A DNA stretch of 64,000 nucleotides from Euglena gracilis (GCA_039621445.1 CP154955.1:11768241-11832240), one strand, 5' to 3'; positions 12,142-23,856 are shown, counted from the first letter of the stretch. Program-made: numbers and translations. Notes: a model not told the origin generated them from the letters alone.

Positions 12142-14164
12142 CTGGAGGCGGGGCTGGCACTGTCGGGGGTGGCCGGCCACCGGAGTTTGGGGGCAACTCC
12201 GTCCCAGCGTATGGTGGGCGGTGGCCGGTAATGCTTTGCCCTTCTCCAGGGTGGGGGAATTCGACGCGGCACTTTTTGATGGCAAGGCTTAATCCTGCCC
12301 CCTGAGAAAGCACCCTCTTCCCATACAGGTGATGTCAGGTCAGACACATCAAGACTGTTTTTTTCTTCAGGACGGGCCCCAGACGACCAATGGGAGGGTT
12401 GGGGTAACCCCCCAATTGCCCCCCCCCCCTAATTGGGTCCACGTCGCCGAAAGGCGAGGGTGACAAATAGGGGGGGGGGGGGTCGCGACATTATTTTGGT
12501 TGAATCCAAAAAAACCAAAGGGTGCCATCTTCGCCAGTTTTGGCATTTGACACCATTCAAATCTCGTCCTTGTGTCGTCCAAGCATGGGAAAAAAAGGCT
12601 GAAAGCAAAACTGAAACAAATTTGCCCCAAACCCTAAATGGTGTTTTATGTTTTTCAACAGAATGTGATTTTCAGTTTGTTTGAACAAGCTGCCAGCTAT
12701 GAAAATCCCTTGCGGTTGGCAAAGATAAGAGACTAGGCGCGTCCCTTGCTGGAAGGTATGTTGCAAACCGATTTTTAGGGGACATGGACCAGGGTGTCGA
12801 AAATTACCCATGGACAATGCGCAAGCATTTTTTGAAGGGAACACCCATGCTTAAGTTTGGGGACTGAAGGGGGGGGGTTGTGGGGGGGTGACAGTTGAGG
12901 ATGCGTTGGGAGGGGGTGTCTGAGTGCTGAGAGTGGTGAGGAGAGAACTGGCATTGCTCATGCAGATTTTCTTTCGTTCCTGCCTTGGAGTTTGCAGCTT
13001 TCGCAGCTTTCGGCTTCATTATGCAAAGTTATACGATAGGTATCCTTACGTCTTCTACAGAGTTATGCGGGGGTCACGCTCCTTTTACTAACCGCGGGGA
13101 AGGGTGCCATGTGCTATGGGGTGCCGGCCTGCCCATAGCAGGCACACCTCCCACGGGGGGGGGGGGGGGGGGCCGCTGGGCCCCGATTGAGCCCCAACGC
13201 CTGCCAACCAAGCCAATTTTCCTTGAAAATGGCCATTTTCAGGCTCCCGGTGCCAAAGGCACCGGTGGCTCTGCTGGAGAAGTACCCACCTCTAACCCCC
13301 CCCCGAGGGGGTCGAAAGTGCCCTACCCTCCTGCCTGCTCATAGCACCTCCCAGGGGGTGATCTTCCTTAAAAAGAGGGTGTGGGGGGTGACAGCCTTGT
13401 GGTTGTGAGGCACTTTGGGGCGGTGCAGAATGTTTACCGGACACTATCTCGTTTCCCGTGGGAACGGGGAGGGAGTTGGGCATTGCGGGGATCAGGCACC
13501 GCGCGGCAGGCACCGGGGGAGGCGTGGGGCAGTGGCGTGGGGGGTGTCTGGTACGGCCAAGGCGGTACGGGAAAGCAAGGTGGGGGGGAGGGTCGACCAC
13601 CCCTCAACTCATCACCCATCAGCCGATAGGGTTTCGGGGATTCCGGTGCAGCCCTGGGTGTGTGACGGTGTGGCTGCCTGGGGGGGGGCGGGGGGGAGGC
13701 TGCCGCGGGCTGCTCCGGGGGCATCGCAGGGCTTGGCGGAAACCAGCTGCCGGGGTCCGGAAAACCCCAGCGTTGATGGAGGGCATGGACCGCCCACGTT
13801 TCAGCCAAAAATCGACCAAAAATGGAGGCACTTCGGGGGCAAAGTCTGGCAGGAATGCTGAGAACTTCCAGCAAACAGTGCCGGAGAAAAAAAAAAGACC
13901 TTCCAGGCAGGGTCGAGGGGGAAAAGACCGGCAGAAGGGTTGGGGGGACCCCCCACTTCGGGACTTTCTGCAAGGCAAAATTCTTGTGCGCGGCGCGGGC
14001 CAAAGAAAAAATTGACCTAAAATCGGCGTCGCGCCAACAGTGGAGGGGCCATGGGGTTTCCAACATCCTTCGAGCCCTGCAGAGGTCTCGGGTACCTCTG
14101 GGGTCGGTCCGGACCTCCTTGGAAGTCAAGTAAAGCCACCATGATCCGGCTGCCTTGCTCTTAC
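12142..14164. other. intron-like sequence, no further exon supported
   Basis: Contains long G runs (for example 12468-12481 and 13156-13172) and A/T-rich stretches. GC-rich pockets at 13450-13620 and 13670-13790 are open in several frames on both strands, without a phase-consistent splice pair. Confidence 0.4.
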
Positions 14165-14387
14165 CAAACCCTGGGCGACGGTTCTGACGGTGCTGCGGGT
14201 TGCTTGGGGGGCGTCGGCCGGGGCGGCTGAGGGGCTGTGGGTGCCTCGGCGCCGACGGGCGGCCGGGGGCGGGCGCCCTCCGAGTACGCCCGCCGGTGCT
14301 CCCGCAGGTCCTCGCCCACAGGGTCGTCCCGTGCCACGTGGCCTCGCCCGGCGACGGCCGGAAAACGATGGCTCGCGCGCCGGGTTC
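14165..14387 (-). CDS. exon of outward gene (left copy)
   Basis: On the minus strand a tatcacag acceptor (14388-14395) and a strong GTAAGAGC donor (14157-14164) bound a 223-nt exon. The frame begins in phase 1 and ends in phase 2. It reads GHVARDDPVGEDLREHRRAY followed by a Pro/Ala/Glu-rich tail (APTAPQPPRPTPPKQPAAP). A stop codon spans the donor in this frame, as expected at an exon end. Its phase-1 start joins exactly to the exon at 14717-14813. No domain family was recognised. A longer open frame in another register overlaps it but ignores the splice sites. Confidence 0.55.
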
Positions 14388-14716
14388 CTGTGATACCACC
14401 GTGACCCCATTTCTGTTGGGATTCCCCGTATCCTCTCTGTCAGAGTCCGCGGCATGGCCTGCATTGATTGCGCCAGTTGGGGCAGCAGACAAGGTGGGAG
14501 ACAAAGGAGGCCGGTGGTGTGGCGTCGCGACGAGACGCATCAGGAAGGGCACGGCACGTACATCGCAAACGTACGTCACGTCACGTCGCATTGTCCGGTG
14601 GAGGCATTCGTTTCTTGATAATAGCTTTCGGGGGTGGGAACGGCCAGGCGGGGCAGGGGGGGACCTCGAAAAAACATTCGGCGGACGGGGGTGTGATTGG
14701 AAGCCGTGTGGCGGAC

Positions 14717-14813
14717 CGCCCTGGCCCTGCTGGCGGACGAGGCGGTGGACGTCGGTGGACAGCCGGGCCAGCCGGGCGGCGAGGTCGGTGGGGAACGGGT
14801 CGGCCTCCGGGCC
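14717..14813 (-). CDS. exon of outward gene (left copy)
   Basis: A ccgctgcag acceptor precedes a phase-0 frame reading EADPFPTDLAARLARLSTDV then HRLVRQQGQG. The heptad-like spacing of Leu and Val residues suggests a short coiled coil. The GT donor at 14715-14716 leaves phase 1, matching the next exon. A resemblance to short C-terminal coiled coils of some channels was considered but is too weak to name. Confidence 0.55.
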
Positions 14814-15914
14814 CTGCAGCGGAGGGGGGGGGGAGTCCCCCCACCGCAAGGTTTAATACAAGGGTGGGTGTGGGGGTGGGGGTCGGACTGTCAAGGGAGG
14901 ATGTTTAGCCCGGCAGGGAGTGCCAGGCCGAAAATGCCGCCCGCGAAAATCGCCAAACGGGGCACGTTTTGGCCGTTTGGGTTCCGTACCCCCAGAGTCG
15001 GTCCAGACCTCCCGTGGCAGGGATGTGTGGGAAGCCTTGAGGGGGAGTCTATATCCCCTCTCAACGCGGGGGGAGTCCCCCTCTACCTCTAAAATGAAGG
15101 GGACCGGGAAGGTTTTCAGTTTAACGGATAGGCAAAGGCCCGAATACCAGGCCAAAATTGGTGAAAAATCCCTCGTTTTCTTTAAAAAAAATTAAAAAAT
15201 GCTCATTTTCTTGAACTTTTTGACACTTTTAATGCGGAAAACACTAAAGCATCAAAAAAATGTGCAATATTCTCCAAAATGAGAAAAAGAGAAAGAGGCC
15301 TTTTTTTTTTTTTTTTTCATTTTTCCCTTCCCTTCCGGCACACAGTGCCAGAATATCCCCCCGACAACCAACCTTAAAAGCGAAGGGCTTCCCATCTATC
15401 CCCACCCCTTGGCAAGGGGGGTCCGGACCAAATCCCCCTGTGGTCAAGGAGTGCTCTCTTAAAACCTTGAAGGAGCCCTGCCCATCCTGGTGGGTGGGGG
15501 GCCAACCACCCCCCCCTTCCCTTATTTCCATTGAGCGCAGTTTTTACATTTTCATATATATATATACAGACATATATATATATGTCAAAATCTCTTGCGC
15601 TTGCTGTGGTGTTTGAGGGGGGGGGGCCGACCTCCCCTCCGGGTGGCTCCCACTAGTTGCGCAATAATCCCCCTGCTTGACGGAAGCAGTAAGGGAAAAA
15701 GAAAAGAGTGCATTCCGGCTATTTAAAAAAGCGAGAGATAATAGAAACAAAAAATGAGGGGACAATGGAGAAGTTGGCGTGGCTTCTCCTCAAATTTCCC
15801 CTGTTTCTTTTTGTGCGGTCCCATTTGAACCTGCAAATACACATCTTGAAGAAAATTGTCAAATCTCAAATGCTGTTGCACACCATTTCAAACCACTGCG
15901 CAATGGCTGCACAC

Positions 15915-16024
15915 CTGCCCCGCAGGTCGGGCTCGCAGGGGCAACGCCAGCGATGTCTCCAGGGAAAGGTCGGTGACGAAGGTGCGGAGGGGCGACGCGC
16001 CGGCGTCGGGCCGGAGCGGACCCT
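15915..16024 (-). CDS. exon of outward gene (left copy)
   Basis: A pyrimidine-rich tract ending gcctcag gives a phase-1 start. A GTGTGC donor follows GGGCAG, giving a phase-0 end. The frame reads GPLRPDAGASPLRTFVTDLS and ETSLALPLRARPAGQ. Both phases agree with the neighbouring exons at 16330-16482 and 14717-14813. Third positions are nearly all G or C. Confidence 0.55.
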
Positions 16025-16329
16025 CTGAGGCAGGGACGTCGGCAGCATTTGCAAGAGCCACGACTGCTTGGGATCGGTAGGGCAGGGAAGGGGGAACCCC
16101 AAAGTTAGTTTTCAGCAAGTTCGTTGCTTGGCATCCCGCCTGCCCCGACAAATCAAACGAAAAGTTATTCACTCACAACAACAGGTCCGGGAAAGGGTTT
16201 AATGGCCCCAAAAACATAGTCGCAGAGTGGCTTAAGCGTCGGTGCCACAGGGGTGGGGTGCTGTTTGAAGACTGAGTTTGCATCTCCGTCCTGAGAGTGC
16301 ACAGGCAGCGGGGAGGGGGGGGGGGACAC

Positions 16330-16482
16330 CGTCCATAGCGGCGGCCTGCAGGATGTCCCGCTTCGCCATCCACTCCGCGACCCAACGCGCGCGGCGGGGG
16401 TCCGTCCCCCGGCGCCGGGCGAGGCGGTCCCCCCGCGGCGTGCTGGCCGTCGAGGCCTCCCCTCGCCGGGCAGGCGTCGAGG
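16330..16482 (-). CDS. exon of outward gene (left copy)
   Basis: An acceptor (ccctgcag) and a donor (GTGTCC) bound 153 nt entering and leaving in phase 1. The translation is Ser/Thr/Ala-rich at first and then carries RRARWVAEWMAKRDILQAAA. That stretch looks like an amphipathic helix with two Trp residues. The phase-1 end joins the exon at 15915-16024 so that the peptide continues through MDEGPLRP. Function unknown. Confidence 0.55.
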
Positions 16483-17035
16483 CTGCAGGGCTGGCCGGGG
16501 GGGCCGGACAGGGGGACTGGGCCCCGGCAGCGTTGGGGTCTGAAACCCAGGGGGGGGAATACGCAACAAGAATGCAATGCAAAGAAATGCAAATTTTCAA
16601 GATTTTGGATTCTGCAAAAATGAAAAGTTTCAAGATTTCGGATTTGCAAAAAAATGCAAATTATGCAACTTGCATGCCTCGGGGAGTTTCATCGCAGAAA
16701 CTTCCTGTGCAAACAATGTACCCCCACCCCCCCCCCTCTGTGTCCGTCGAATGCTGAGGTGACAAAAATTGCGGTCCCAACAGAGGGTCTTCATTGGACC
16801 AGAGTGTTTGTTGGACAGAGGGGGGGGAGTTGGATTCAGCAAATGCGAGGGCACAGTCCGAAACCTTGAAATCCGTCTCCAAATGGATTCAAGCCCCAGT
16901 CACTGGGTGTGGCCCCTTTGCCGATTTGGGGGACGGGGCAGCCCAAAATCAGTCCATTGAAAGACCGCAGACCCAGGCAGCGAGTCGTCCGGGGATCCCA
17001 ACCAGATTGGGGAAAGTAGGCACAGGAGTCCGGAC

Positions 17036-17219
17036 CCCCATTCCCTCCAGGGCCTGGCAGCACATCGGCAGTGATGCGGACAGGCCAAGCCTCCTCCAAA
17101 GGTTCAAGTGCAAGTTCAATTGGCTGGAAACGTTCGCTTGAGTTGGGGTCCTCAATGATGGTCCTCACAGAGTGAATGGGCCGAGCCATGACAGTAAAGC
17201 GGAAACTCGAAAAAAGTTC
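17036..17219 (-). CDS. exon of outward gene crossing the mapped arm limit (left copy)
   Basis: A cgtcccaacgcag acceptor is followed by a phase-0 frame beginning ELFSSFRFTVMARPIHSVRT and continuing IIEDPNSSERFQPIELALEP, EEAWPVRITADVLPGPGG. A GTCCGG donor at 17030-17035 leaves phase 1, which fits the next exon at 16330-16482. Codon third positions are balanced, unlike the GC-rich exons further down. The frame is also open upstream (MDVLIDVHFVPTQ), so the start could lie earlier. The beta-strand-like alternation recalls an extracellular or Ig-like fold, but no family is claimed. The exon lies across 17151, where mirrored evidence ends. Confidence 0.55.
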
Positions 17220-17339
17220 CTGCGTTGGGACGAAATGCACGTCAATGAGAACGTCCATTCTGGAGCGTTGCTTGGGATGCGAGGTCATGCACGCAAAATG
17301 TCACTGGACATGGATAAAGTGGGTAAAACCAGTGGATGG

Positions 17340-17495
17340 ATGCATGTATGTAGGTATGCATGCATGTCTGTCTGCCTGTATGTATGCGTATGTATGTATG
17401 CATGTATGCATACAAGTCAGTAAGTAAATATGTATGTATCTATGTATGTATGAATGTTTGTATGGATGTACGTATGCATGCATGTATGCATGGAC
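17340..17495. repeat. degenerate (GTAT)n/(GCAT)n array, left arm
   Basis: Imperfect TATG, TGCA and GTCT tetranucleotides. The mirrored array lies at about 63665-63815. Confidence 0.85.
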
Positions 17496-17999
17496 CCACA
17501 CTCCGGTGCGTCATAATTTTTGACTGACCCCTCCCCCTACTGCGCTTGCCCCCCTGTGAGACGGCATTAACATGAGGCATATCCTGATAGAGAAATGCTG
17601 CCACGAAGGCTAAAACAACAAGACGACGTTCAGGTGAAAATTTGTGAAAATTGTCACACCAGGCTGTCGCCCCACGCCCCCAATTGAGTTGGGTCATCTC
17701 CAGGAAAGGGGGTGGGCACTTCTTGCCGGCCGAAACCCACCCACCCGCTCACCCAGCCCAAAGCCACCCAAAATGGGCCAAACACCCTCAAAAGCTTTCT
17801 GGCCAACCCCGCCTGGTCCCAGTGGGCAAACCCACGGCACACTCCACCCTCGGGGAGGGTGGGTCCAGCAGCCCCCACCCCCCCCCCCCCCCCCAAAACC
17901 CCCCCCCCCCATCCCCCCCCCCAGGGGCGGGGGGGGGGGGGCTCATTCGAGGGTAAATGAAGGCACGGTCCCCTGCGGCCCCACGGACGGGCCTGGCTG

Positions 18000-18160
18000 C
18001 GCACCGTCATGGCGGGGGTCTCCAGGGCGGTCTGGGACAACACGCCGGGGGCCGCCACCTGGATGGACTCCGTCAGGGCCGTGGTCAGCCGCGGGCCGCT
18101 GTTGGCCGGCCTCGCCAGGAAGGCATCCGTGGGTGGGCAGGCACTGCCCCCCCCCCCTGG
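18000..18160. other. GC-rich coding-like segment, strand unresolved (left arm)
   Basis: Both strands carry an open frame with G/C at nearly all third positions. The plus frame reads AVWDNTPGAATWMDSVRAVV and ends near a GTGGGTGG donor; it has more Trp and Met. The minus frame reads RLTTALTESIQVAAPGVLSQ and would agree in direction with the outward gene. Only one is likely to be real. The mirrored copy is at 63030-63190. Confidence 0.35.
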
Positions 18161-18606
18161 GGCCGGACCCTCCCACCCACACCCCTTCCCTCCCCAGGGG
18201 GGTCTTCCAAGTTCCTTAAAGGCCGGGTGTCGGCCTAAAAAGCGCCGAAAATGGCCCACCCGACAGCATGGAAGGTCTGGGGGGGGGTCGACCCCCCACC
18301 CACCAAAGCACCGCGCAACGAAAATGAAAATTCCGAAATGAACAGATTTTCTGACCTAAAGTTGGCACCTCTGGTAATTGGGGAAGGCTTGCTGAGGGGA
18401 GTTGGACCCACCCCCACGGGGTTGCAGGAATTGTTGTACAGCCTTGCCTCCCCAGGGGGTGGTGGGGCAATTTTGTGGAGCGCAGTGTTCGACTTGAGAG
18501 TAGGTGGGGTCCACAATCCCCCCATCAAGGGCAAACTGGGGTGAAAGCCCCCCTCCCACCCACACCCCGGACGCTCCTCCTTATGCCAAACTCCGGTTGA
18601 GCTTCA

Positions 18607-18607
18607 A

Positions 18608-18656
<49 letters not shown>

Positions 18657-18822
18657 TGTATGTATGTATGTATGTATGTATGTATGTATGTATGTATGTA
18701 TGTATGTATGTATGTATGTATGTATGTATGTATGTATGTATGTATGTATGTATGTATGTATGTATGTATGTATGTATGTATGTATGTATGTATGTATGTA
18801 TGTATGTATGTATGTATGTATA
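18607..18822. repeat. (TA)n then (TATG)n microsatellite, left arm
   Basis: About 22 bp of TA followed by about 194 bp of uninterrupted TATG units. The repetitive open frames across it are artefacts. Confidence 0.97.
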
Positions 18823-18982
18823 CCCACCCCCCTCCCTCCCTGGGTGGGCTGAAAATCTACTAAAATCCCAAAAACTGAGGGAATTCCGTCAATCTGGATT
18901 TTTGAGACCAAAAATTGTGAGCCTTATCAATTTGTCTGAAGTCTGAAACATCACGCAAAGTTCTGAGTGAAAATATTCTGGT

Positions 18983-19115
18983 ATATACATATATATATAT
19001 ATATATATACACACACATATATATACATATATATACGTACATACATACATACACACACATATATATACATATGCATATACATGTATATACATATACATAG
19101 ATATTTTTGTATATA
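18983..19115. repeat. mixed TA/CA/ATAC microsatellite, left arm
   Basis: Alternating TA, ACAC and ATAC blocks. The mirror is at about 62046-62190. Confidence 0.9.
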
Positions 19116-19342
19116 TGTATGGGGGAATAAACCCAAAAATGAGATCCAGCAACCAACCCAAAAATAAGACCTGGGTCTTGTTTGGGGGGGGGGCAGTTTA
19201 CTAAGGTGGCTAGATAGGGTGAGATATTTTGCCATCCTAGCTAATCCCCGCCGGACATGGGCAATGTGACCCCTGTCGGCCTCATCATGTGGTTTACGAC
19301 AAATCATGCTTTGGCTTGGCTTGTGCAGAATTGATGTTTCAT

Positions 19343-19647
19343 CAGGCTGAATTTGACCAACCCGGGGGGGGGATCTCGGAGTGCCATGGAGTGCCTGGGC
19401 AGGCAGGCACCACCCCCCACCCCTGGGGGTCGGTGCTTCCTGGTCGTGGGCCAAAAAGTGTCCAAGAGGCCTCTGCTGGGCTTCCAGCTCCTTCGGCGCC
19501 GGATGTGCCTTGGCCGATTGCCCAGGCACTTTTGGCCATGTGCCCCCCCAGGGAGGGGGTGGGATCTGGGAGCCTTGGAGTGCCTGCCCAGGCAGGTGAC
19601 ACCCGGGGGGGGGGGGGGGGGCGGCACCGCCTTAAAAATTCAGCCTG
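19343..19647. mobile_element. MITE family B copy, left arm
   Basis: A 305-bp element with perfect 12-bp terminal inverted repeats CAGGCTGAATTT and AAATTCAGCCTG. Diagnostic inner blocks are GGCACTTTTGGCCATGTGCC and a GGCGCCGGA core. Flanks are TGTTTCAT at the left and GTTTTCAT at the right, an imperfect 8-bp duplication that would suit a hAT-type element. No transposase is encoded. Confidence 0.75.
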
Positions 19648-19659
19648 GTTTTCATGTTG

Positions 19660-20960
19660 AAAAGAAATGTTCATTTCCTTTCGTTTTCATTTCTATGAAG
19701 GCCATTCCAAGGTTGCTCTTGATACCATTCCTCAAAAACATCGCAGTGATTCTCTGAATCTGAATGAAGGGCCTTGTGTTTCTTGCACAGCATGCAGGCA
19801 AAAACATTTAACACCAGGGTGTGGCATCCAGCTCCCTCCCTTTTCATCCACAGATGACTCCCTCTGAAATTAGCATTCGACAGCAAACCTGCATCATTTC
19901 AAAAAGTTTGTATAGCCTAACCCACCAAGTTCCTCACACAGCACCATAATCATCCCCCCACACCAGTTTCCATACAGGGAAGGGGCATATGGTCAAAAGA
20001 ACCAATGTTATTCAACATGATATCAGGTCGGGTACGTCCTCAAATCAGTGAAAATCGCTGACTTTAACTTGTGAATGTCCCAAACAAAATCGTGCAAAAG
20101 ATGTCAAAAAAAACACAAAAAAGGAAATGGCGAAGTTTATCAATTTCGATTTTGGATTTTGAATTTTTGAAAATTCTTCCGCCCAAGTGACATTCAACCA
20201 GGGAAAGAACTGCCAATCAGTTGTGTGGCCGAAGCGGTTGTTTTTTCTGCTGGGCACTTGCAGAGGCCGCCCTGCATGTCTGTGGGTCTTTCGACGCTGC
20301 CTGGGCCTTGGGCAGGGGGTATTTTTAAGGCGCCTTGAAAACCTTTTTTCTTAAAAAAAACCTGAAAAAAACCATAAAATCTTTGGCCAACAATGCCTCA
20401 AAAAAACCCATAAAACCGCATAAAAAAAAACATAAAAAAAACCTTTAAAAGTTTTTGAAAGTTGAGAGAAAACGAAATTGCAAAATCTCGACAAAAAAAC
20501 AAGCCGATTCCGGAGAAAAAAAGTTTGTTTCCCAGGGGGGGAAGGGGGGGGGATGATTCTGTCACCGCTGAAACATCCTCTATCCGACCAAACTCAAAAA
20601 AATGGAGTTTTCAACTTTTTTTTGACCTTGGACCCTCGTTCGATGCCGGGATGGTCCTTGGACACCCTTGGAAAATAGACGCCTAACAAATTTAAAAATG
20701 CCTCAAAAACCTTTCTGATTTTTTTTTAAAAAACACCTTAAAACATTTCAAAATTTCGAAAATGTACACCTCGAAAAATAATGCCCCCTGGCCTCCGGCG
20801 TGGGCAGCGGCCGAGCCACCAGTGGGGGCAGGCCCTCATGCCCTCCCTGGAGTGGTGTGGACCCGGGGGACCCACTCCACGTCGTACGGCCCAGCAGGGG
20901 AAAAGTGTGCCATTCGGAGAGAGAAACTCTGGCGAACCATGGATACGTGTGCAGATTCCA
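19660..20960. other. no gene supported (left arm)
   Basis: A-rich and T-rich sequence with many AAAAAA runs at 20340-20460. A GC-richer pocket at 20790-20935 is open on both strands with conflicting frames, and no splice pair could be chosen. The mirrored region is about 60205-61510. Confidence 0.4.
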
Positions 20961-20970
20961 AATTTTAGCC

Positions 20971-21042
20971 CGCGGTCGGCTGCGGTCGGCCGCGGTCGGC
21001 TGCGGTCGGCTGCGGTCGGCAGCGGTCGGCAGAGGTCGGCAA
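20971..21042. repeat. 10-bp array GCGGTCGGCT, left arm
   Basis: Seven consecutive units of exactly 10 bp built on CGGTCGGC, with a variable leading dinucleotide (CG, TG, AG). A period of 10 bp is close to one helical turn. Confidence 0.9.
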
Positions 21043-21075
21043 AGTAGTTGGCTGTAGGTGGGGGGCAGGCCAACA

Positions 21076-21935
21076 AAAAATGAGCATATATCACAATCAC
21101 ACAATCCACTGTTGCCGACTTTTGGCCACTTTTCGCTGCTTTTGGCCAGTTTTTGATGTTTTGGACTGCTTTTGGCCACTGTTGCCAACTTTTGGTCGAT
21201 TTTTGTTGCCTTTGCCCATTATTTCCTGCCTTTTGCTTTCTTTTGGTCACTTTTGTTGCTTTTGCCCACTTTTTGCTGGGCTTTGGCTGCTTTTGGCCAG
21301 CTTTTGCTTTGCTTTGACCTCTTTTGACCACTTTTGGCCTCTTTAACCCACTTTTGACCACTTTTCTCTGCTGTTGGCCATTTTTACCCACTTCTGGCCA
21401 CTTTCAGGCCGCTTTAAACGTCTTTTTGTTGCTTTTGACATGAAGAGCAGTCAATAGTGACCTAAAAATGGCCTAAAAGTGGCAAAAAAAAAATGGTTAA
21501 AATGGCCAAAAGTTCCAAAACCAGGCAAAAATAACAAAAAAAATGCCCAAAGTGGTCCAAAAAAGCCAAAAATGGCCCAAAATGACCCTGCTTTTGGCCA
21601 ATTTGGGTCATTTTAGCAGCTTTTGTTCACTTTTGGCAACAAACTGGCGCAAAATGCTCAAAATGGTCAAATTGGACCAAAAAGAGACCAAAAAATGGGC
21701 AAAAATAGCAAAAGAAAAGGTCGAAAATGGCTTTAAATGGTCAAAAATGGCCCAAAAATGGCCAAAGAGCAGGACAAAATGGCCCAAAATTACAAGAAGT
21801 GGACAAAAAGTGGCCAAAAAATGTCAAAATAGGTCAAAATGGGTGAATTGGTGACAAATGGGCCAATAGGGGACAAAAGCGATCTAAAATGGCCAAAGCG
21901 ACCAAAAGCAGCCAAAAGTGACAACATGAGCCAGA
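21076..21935. repeat. TTTTGGCCA / CCAAAATGG region with strand-skew flip, left arm
   Basis: From about 21110 to 21440 the plus strand is T-rich with repeated CTTTTGGCCACTTTTG motifs. From about 21460 to 21935 it is A-rich with CCAAAAATGGCC motifs. The halves are therefore roughly inverted and could pair. The region is bracketed by the 10-bp GCGGTCGGCT arrays. Confidence 0.75.
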
Positions 21936-22020
21936 TGAGCCAGAAAAATCTCAATCTGGGATAAAAATGAGCCTAATTCCTCATTCTCACTGAAAAATTG
22001 ACATCAATTAGAAAAAAAGT

Positions 22021-22170
22021 TGCGCGGTCGGCTGCGGTCGGCTGCGGTCGGCTGCGGTCGGCTGCGGTCGGCTGCGGTCGGCACCCCACCTATGACAGTC
22101 CTGAAACCCGCGGTCGGCTGCGGTCGGCTGCGGTCGGCCGCGGTCGGCTGCGGTCGGCTGCGGTCGGCAT
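22021..22170. repeat. 10-bp arrays GCGGTCGGCT (two blocks), left arm
   Basis: Blocks at 22021-22083 and about 22111-22170 of the same 10-bp unit in the same orientation as 20971-21042. A short unique stretch containing TATGACAGTCCTGAAACC separates them. Confidence 0.9.
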
Positions 22171-22389
22171 AGGTGCCTGGCTACGTGTCAGGATAAACGC
22201 GCATTCCTGCAAACAAGACAAGTGATTTTTTTGGAGACTCCCGGTGTTGCATAACCATCGGCGAACAAAAAAAAAGACCTGATCTGTCACCACACATCTG
22301 ACAGGCAGGACAACAAAGACTGGAATGTCTGCAAATAAGCCGCCATTTTCTGTGCTGCAACAACGCGGTTCACAGGCAGCTCGGCTGAC

Positions 22390-22780
22390 AGGGGGACCTG
22401 CGTACGGCCGGGGCCGCCGGGACCGCCCCGTCCGGCCGCGGCCCCCTCTCCCCCTCCCCCTCCGCCTCCTCCGGCGGCCCCGCGTCGCCACCCCCGGCGT
22501 GGCCGGTCCGCCGCTTCTTCGCCGGCGCCGGCGTCAGCCGCCCGACCCGCCGGCCGGCCCCCACGCCGGCCGCGGCCGCCGCCCCCGCCGGCGTCGGCGG
22601 CCGCGAGCCGAGCCGCGCGGGGGGCGCGGCGCGGGGCAGCGGCGCGGCAGCGGTGGGGGCGTCGGGCTGGGGGCCCGCCCACCCGGACGGGGGCTGCGGT
22701 GGCGGGGCTGGGGCGGTTCAGACGGGGAAGCGAACCGACACCCCCCGGCCGCCCCCGGCCGCCCCCGCCAGGTTCCGATG
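22390..22780. promoter_or_regulatory. CpG-island-like segment with candidate exon, left arm
   Basis: Extremely GC- and CpG-rich. On the minus strand a frame reading PAKKRRTGHAGGGDAGPPEE then AEGEGERG ends at a CGCAG|GTCCCC donor at 22397-22398. PAKKRR would be a nuclear localisation signal. An ATG in good context (AAAATGGCGG, ATG at 22344-22346 on minus) begins MAAYLQTFQSLLSCLSD and may mark a first exon. A CpG island with this orientation would suit a promoter firing outward. The mirror (58345-58830) differs in part. Confidence 0.4.
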
Positions 22781-23856
22781 TCGGGGGTCTGGAGCACCGG
22801 CCGCCCTTTTAACCCCCAAGCGGACGTGACAAAAAAACAGGTAAAAAGGCGTTTAATGTCACAATTCAATCCCTGGAGATGTGCGAATATCCTGATGATG
22901 TTCCTCGCGAAGAGGGGCGGCGCTGCAGGGGGGGGGGGGCAGCCAGGAACCCCAGCCTTTGAGGGGCTCAGGTGCCTGACCATGGCAAGGCAACCAGGTG
23001 GGTAGTCAGTAGTCAGCACAAAACAAAACACGTTATGGCATCTCCAATAACAGTGAAGGCCACGTGCTGATTTTTCAGCAATTTTGGTCCGACAAAAATT
23101 AAGTGAACAGGAAACTTTTTTCGCAGTTGTGGTCTTGAAGGTCGACCCGGTTGCTCTATTTTTTTCGTTTCTGTGATTGATTGATTTGTTTTTCTTGATT
23201 CATTTTATAACTTTATTACTTTACAAACTTTGACTCGGTGGTGGTTTCCCCTGAAACGTTTCTCACTGAAATGTGTGTGCTTGTCTGCGTGCCCGTGATT
23301 CGATCTGTGCCTGTGCATCTGCACACGCACACAACGTTTTCGGTGTGACCCCTCTTGACTCTGGACGCTGTGCAAACCCCTCAGCCCTACAGCCACAGAG
23401 TCGCCCCACATGCAGGAGGGCCACACACCGAAGTCAGGGGCGATTGGCGGTCTCGCAGCCAGGCTGCTTCTGGCCAACCACGGGGGGGGGGGTCTTCTGG
23501 TGCTCCGGCCTGGGACCCATGTCTCCCCTCCCCGCAAGCCTGGAGGTCCGGAATTGGCCAAGTCGAAATGTGCCTCTCAGTGCCTGGAGCCCAGCTGGTT
23601 CCCAAAGGAAAGGTCGTGTGAGGAGGGGTCCCCACCTCTCTCCTGTCTCGGCACCCTCCCACCGTGGCACACATGTGTGTGTGGCCTTCCTTTGAAAGGA
23701 GCAAGCCTGATCCTGGCTCTCCCGCGGGAACCGGTGGGGAGCAGGTGCAGAGGATGGACTCCGACGGGGGCCGGCGGGGTGTGAAATCCGCCCTCTCTGG
23801 AGGAGGAAATGGCAGGGACAGGGAGATCCTTGACTGATGAAGGACCAGAACGTTGT

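Noticed and set aside
13434-14849. A 471-codon minus-strand open frame
   Set aside because: It runs through several splice sites. Only a short part coincides with a supported exon frame (14717-14813); the better-supported exon at 14165-14387 uses another frame.
18525-18911. Open frames of His-Thr-Tyr-Ile or Met-Tyr-Val-Cys repeats
   Set aside because: Produced by the TATG tetranucleotide array; the mirrored array at 62349-62552 gives the same artefact.
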